Below, in pieces: positions 5,799 to 7,713 of a stretch of DNA of 7,713 nt. The DNA is taken from positions 1-7,713 of the forward strand of contig JAJQCI010000140.1 of the NCBI GenBank assembly GCA_021202835.1. The letters are read 5' to 3'. How positions within the stretch are numbered: the stretch's first letter is position 1; each line of letters starts with the position of its first letter. The DNA comes from Clostridiales bacterium. Lineage in GTDB: Bacteria; Bacillota; Clostridia; Lachnospirales; CAG-274. Made by a program: the position numbers and the translations under genes. A model generated the notes under the pieces. It saw nothing but the letters and a program-made list of their open reading frames with translations, did no database searches and had not been told where the DNA came from.

Positions 5799-7457
5799 GT
5801 GAACGGGAGGGTTATTGCCCTTTGCGGAAATCCCAACACAGGCAAAAGCACAATTTTCAACACCCTGACAGGGCTTAAGCAGCACACCGGAAACTGGAGC
5901 GGAAAAACCGTGGGGGCAGTCTGCGGAAGATTTGAAGCCTTTACAATTGCAGATCTGCCGGGTATGTATTCTTTAAATGCAAAATCTCCCGATGAAGAAA
6001 AGGCGGTTGAGTTTCTTAAAAACAATGAAGCCGAACTTACCGCCGTTATAATCGACGGAACCTGTATAGAAAGAAATTTGATTTTGGCTCTGCAGATTGC
6101 CGATATTACAAAAAGAGTTGTCATATGTATAAATATGATGGATGAAGCTGCAAATAAGGGCATAGAAATAGATATAAAAGGGCTTGAAGGAGAGCTCGGC
6201 TTAAAAATAATTTCTATGGCCGCAGGCAGGGGAAAAGGCTTGGAAGGCCTTAAACAGGTCTTTTATGACGGCGTTCCCGACAGAGATATAAAAGGCTTAA
6301 AAAATACGGAATATTATAACAAAAGGGCAAGAGAGCTTTATAAAAAATATATATCGGCAAAGAAGGAAGCAAGCGAATATTTCGACAGAAAAATAGACAG
6401 CCTTGTTTTAAGCGGCCGGTGGGGAATACCTTTAACAATGCTTGTTTTTATTTTTATGCTGTGGCTGACTGTTGCCGGGGCAAATTATCCCTCGGCACTG
6501 CTTGCCCGTTTCTTTGCCTTTTCTAAAGCCCTGCTTTATGACGCTCTCACGGCTTTTGGAGTAAACGAAGCCTTAAAGGATCTCTGTGTAAACGGAATTT
6601 TCGGAACCGTAGGGGAAATTGTCTCCGTTATGCTGCCGCCTATGGCTGTGTTTTTTCCTCTTTTTGCCTTTATGGAGGATTTGGGCTTTCTCCCCAGAAT
6701 CGCCTTTAACCTTGACAGATTTTTCAAAGCTGCAGGCACAAACGGAAAACAGGCCCTTTGCATGTGTATGGGTATAGGCTGCAACGCCGCCGGAGTAATT
6801 TCCTCAAGAATTATAGAATCCCCCAAAGAAAGGCGTGCGGCTGTTTTGACAAATGCGTTTATGCCCTGCAACGGCCGTTTTCCCCTTATAATCACTCTTT
6901 CGGTTATGTTTTTTTCTGTGGGAGGGTTTACAAGCCTTGTTTCGGCCTTAAGCGTTTTCGGGGCTCTTGTTTTGGGAACGGTTATGACCCTTATCGTTAC
7001 GAAAATTCTTATGAGGGGAGAAAAGTCTTCCTTCGTGCTGGAGCTTCCGCCCTACAGAAGGCCCCGAATTCGCCGAATAATAATAAACAGCATAAAGGAC
7101 AGAATTCTTTTCGTTTTAAGCCGTGCTGTTATGGCGGCGGTTCCTGCCGGAATTGTAATTTGGCTTCTTAAAAATATATCCCTTTCGGGAATTTCTCTTA
7201 TGAACTATGCCGCAGGCTTTTTTGACCCCTTGGGGCGGCTTATGGGCCTTGACGGCTGTATTTTAACAGGCTTTATTTTGGGAATTCCTGCAAACGAAAT
7301 TGTTTTGCCCCTTATACTTATGATGTATTCAGGCAGCGGAAGCACGGCGGAAATTCTCATATCCAACGGCTGGACGGCCAAAACAGCCCTCTGTGCCGTT
7401 ATATTCTGCCTTTTTCATTTTCCCTGCACAACCACCCTTCTGACAATAAAAAAGTAA
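5799..7457 (+). CDS. feoB: FeoB ferrous iron transporter, truncated by a C-terminal frameshift
   Basis: FeoB is an inner-membrane Fe(II) transporter with an N-terminal GTPase domain. The GTG start gives 552 residues. GTPase motifs: G1 GNPNTGKS (10-17), a G2 region NWSGKT (32-37; family members usually have NWPG), G3 DLPG (52-55), G4 NMMD (112-115) and G5 SMAAGRG (139-145). A short helical spacer (about 150-205) leads into several membrane helices from about 209. The membrane signatures MGIGCNAAG (324-332), PCNGRFP (356-362) and IPANEIV (496-502) mark the short clostridial-type FeoB, which lacks the usual GCxVPA. The frame stops at 7455-7457 right after HFPCTTTLLTIKK, where the family continues with one more helix. 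That helix is present in the -1 frame (7454-7546), giving a restored 582 residues. The start lies one base after the feoA stop. Identity is firm. Function as read is doubtful without the last helix. Confidence 0.9.
   Translation: MNGRVIALCGNPNTGKSTIFNTLTGLKQHTGNWSGKTVGAVCGRFEAFTIADLPGMYSLNAKSPDEEKAVEFLKNNEAELTAVIIDGTCIERNLILALQIADITKRVVICINMMDEAANKGIEIDIKGLEGELGLKIISMAAGRGKGLEGLKQVFYDGVPDRDIKGLKNTEYYNKRARELYKKYISAKKEASEYFDRKIDSLVLSGRWGIPLTMLVFIFMLWLTVAGANYPSALLARFFAFSKALLYDALTAFGVNEALKDLCVNGIFGTVGEIVSVMLPPMAVFFPLFAFMEDLGFLPRIAFNLDRFFKAAGTNGKQALCMCMGIGCNAAGVISSRIIESPKERRAAVLTNAFMPCNGRFPLIITLSVMFFSVGGFTSLVSALSVFGALVLGTVMTLIVTKILMRGEKSSFVLELPPYRRPRIRRIIINSIKDRILFVLSRAVMAAVPAGIVIWLLKNISLSGISLMNYAAGFFDPLGRLMGLDGCILTGFILGIPANEIVLPLILMMYSGSGSTAEILISNGWTAKTALCAVIFCLFHFPCTTTLLTIKK
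7448..7454 (+). other. A AAA AAG heptamer at the feoB frame break (candidate -1 slip site)
   Basis: In the feoB frame the codons are ATA AAA AAG TAA. The heptamer A AAA AAG is the same as the E. coli dnaX -1 frameshift site and is in the correct phase. A -1 slip leads straight into GTA ACA GGA and the missing FeoB tail. No Shine-Dalgarno-like stimulator is seen just upstream. The nearest compact downstream hairpin (CTGCG-GTAT-CGCAG, 7504-7517) is about 50 bases away, further than usual. A seventh A in the run would also restore the frame, so an indel explains the data equally well. Confidence 0.5.
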
Positions 7458-7546
7458 CAGGAAGCATAAAAGATACCCTTCTTGCCTTTTTAATACCCAC
7501 TGCCTGCGGTATCGCAGCTTGTATTTTTATAAATCTCATACTTTAA
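7454..7546 (+). pseudogene. Out-of-frame FeoB C-terminal tail (last membrane helix)
   Basis: Thirty codons in the -1 frame relative to feoB, from GTA at 7454 to the TAA at 7544-7546, start with VTGSIKDTLLAFLIP and end with CIFINLIL. FeoB proteins typically continue after HFPC-TTLLTI-K with TGS and a final hydrophobic helix of this kind, so this is the true carboxyl end of feoB. It has no start codon or ribosome binding site of its own, and could be made only by frameshifting from feoB or after correction of a one-base deletion. Confidence 0.75.
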
Positions 7547-7586
7547 AAATGCTTCATTAAAATTTGATTAAAATGTAAAATACCCG

Positions 7587-7617
7587 TTGACTTAGAGCTT
7601 ACTTCAAGTGTTAAATT
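7587..7617 (+). promoter_or_regulatory. MerR-type promoter with 19-bp spacer and operator dyad
   Basis: A -35 box TTGACT (7587-7592) and a -10-like TAAATT (7612-7617) are separated by 19 bases, the long spacer typical of promoters activated by MerR-family proteins through DNA distortion. The spacer holds an imperfect dyad, CTTAGAG (7591-7597) and CTTCAAG (7602-7608), matching at 5 of 7 paired positions. The MerR-family gene begins 38 bases downstream, so autoregulation is the natural inference. Confidence 0.65.
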
Positions 7618-7637
7618 AAGATAAGAAATATTTTTAA

Positions 7638-7645
7638 AAAGGTGG
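7638..7645 (+). promoter_or_regulatory. Ribosome binding site of the MerR-family gene
   Basis: AAAGGTGG sits 9 bases before the GTG at 7655. It is a moderate match and supports the GTG start. Confidence 0.55.
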
Positions 7646-7654
7646 TAATTTGCC

Positions 7655-7713
7655 GTGACTATAAAGGAAGTAAGCGAAAAATGCGGTATATCTGCTGATA
7701 CGCTGAGATATTA
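7655..7713 (+). CDS. MerR-family transcriptional regulator, 3'-partial
   Basis: Only 19 codons and two bases are inside the window. They read M(GTG)TIKEVSEKCGISADTLRYY, with the final Tyr inferred from the truncated codon TA. This is the start of the winged helix-turn-helix of MerR proteins: the xxxEVAxxxGVSxxTLRYYE pattern. MerR proteins bind the long spacer between -35 and -10 boxes and respond to metals, redox stress, aldehydes or drugs. The effector domain lies beyond the window, so the signal is unknown. The gene has its own promoter, so it is probably a separate unit from feoAB. Family is firm. Any link to iron would be speculation. Confidence 0.85.
   Translation, partial: MTIKEVSEKCGISADTLRY

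Noticed and set aside
5444..6163. A 239-codon open frame on the - strand across feoA/feoB
   Set aside because: It is antisense to recognisable FeoA and FeoB sequence, shows no domain I know, and has no convincing ribosome binding site. It is a shadow frame.
6758..7171. A + strand open frame of 137 codons inside feoB
   Set aside because: It overlaps conserved FeoB membrane motifs in another frame and has no family resemblance.
1..7713. CRISPR array, insertion sequence, phage or defence system
   Set aside because: No regularly spaced repeats, transposase, integrase or defence domains are seen on either strand.

Overview
The window looks like chromosomal DNA from an anaerobic, fibre-degrading Firmicute of class Clostridia (gut or rumen type). 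The evidence is a dockerin-bearing modular pectin enzyme, a Cthe_2159-type lipoprotein, strong AGGAGG-type ribosome binding sites, GTG starts, and a clostridial-style short FeoA/FeoB pair. I cannot name a genus from sequence alone.

Layout. Positions 2-2929 (+) hold the 3' part of a large secreted multimodular protein: low-complexity linkers, a beta-sandwich module, a rhamnogalacturonan-acetylesterase-type SGNH hydrolase, two cohesin-like beta modules and a C-terminal dockerin. A 277-base convergent gap (2930-3206) holds a cloverleaf-like folded element, a terminator for the + gene and a hairpin terminator for the - gene. Positions 3207-5345 (-) encode a 712-residue lipoprotein with a carbohydrate-binding beta-helix domain of the Cthe_2159 type, interrupted and followed by Gly/Met-rich stretches. 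A 207-base divergent intergenic region (5346-5552) carries promoter-like and dyad sequences. Positions 5553-7546 (+) carry feoA and feoB, the ferrous iron uptake pair. A MerR-family regulator begins at 7655, behind a 19-bp-spacer promoter, and runs off the window.

How the genes fit together. The esterase and the beta-helix lipoprotein both point to pectin: deacetylation of rhamnogalacturonan I, and cell-surface binding of acidic sugars. They converge tail to tail and are not one operon. FeoA and FeoB form a tight operon with a one-base gap, independent of the pectin genes.

Most notable. Both feo genes are broken by a single-base shift in the same direction. In feoA one base seems to be missing in a C run near codon 11. 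In feoB the reading frame stops directly after A AAA AAG, the classic dnaX-type slippery heptamer, while the missing last membrane helix lies in the -1 frame downstream. This is either homopolymer undercalling in the assembly, real gene decay, or (for feoB only) programmed -1 frameshifting. The sequence alone cannot separate these.
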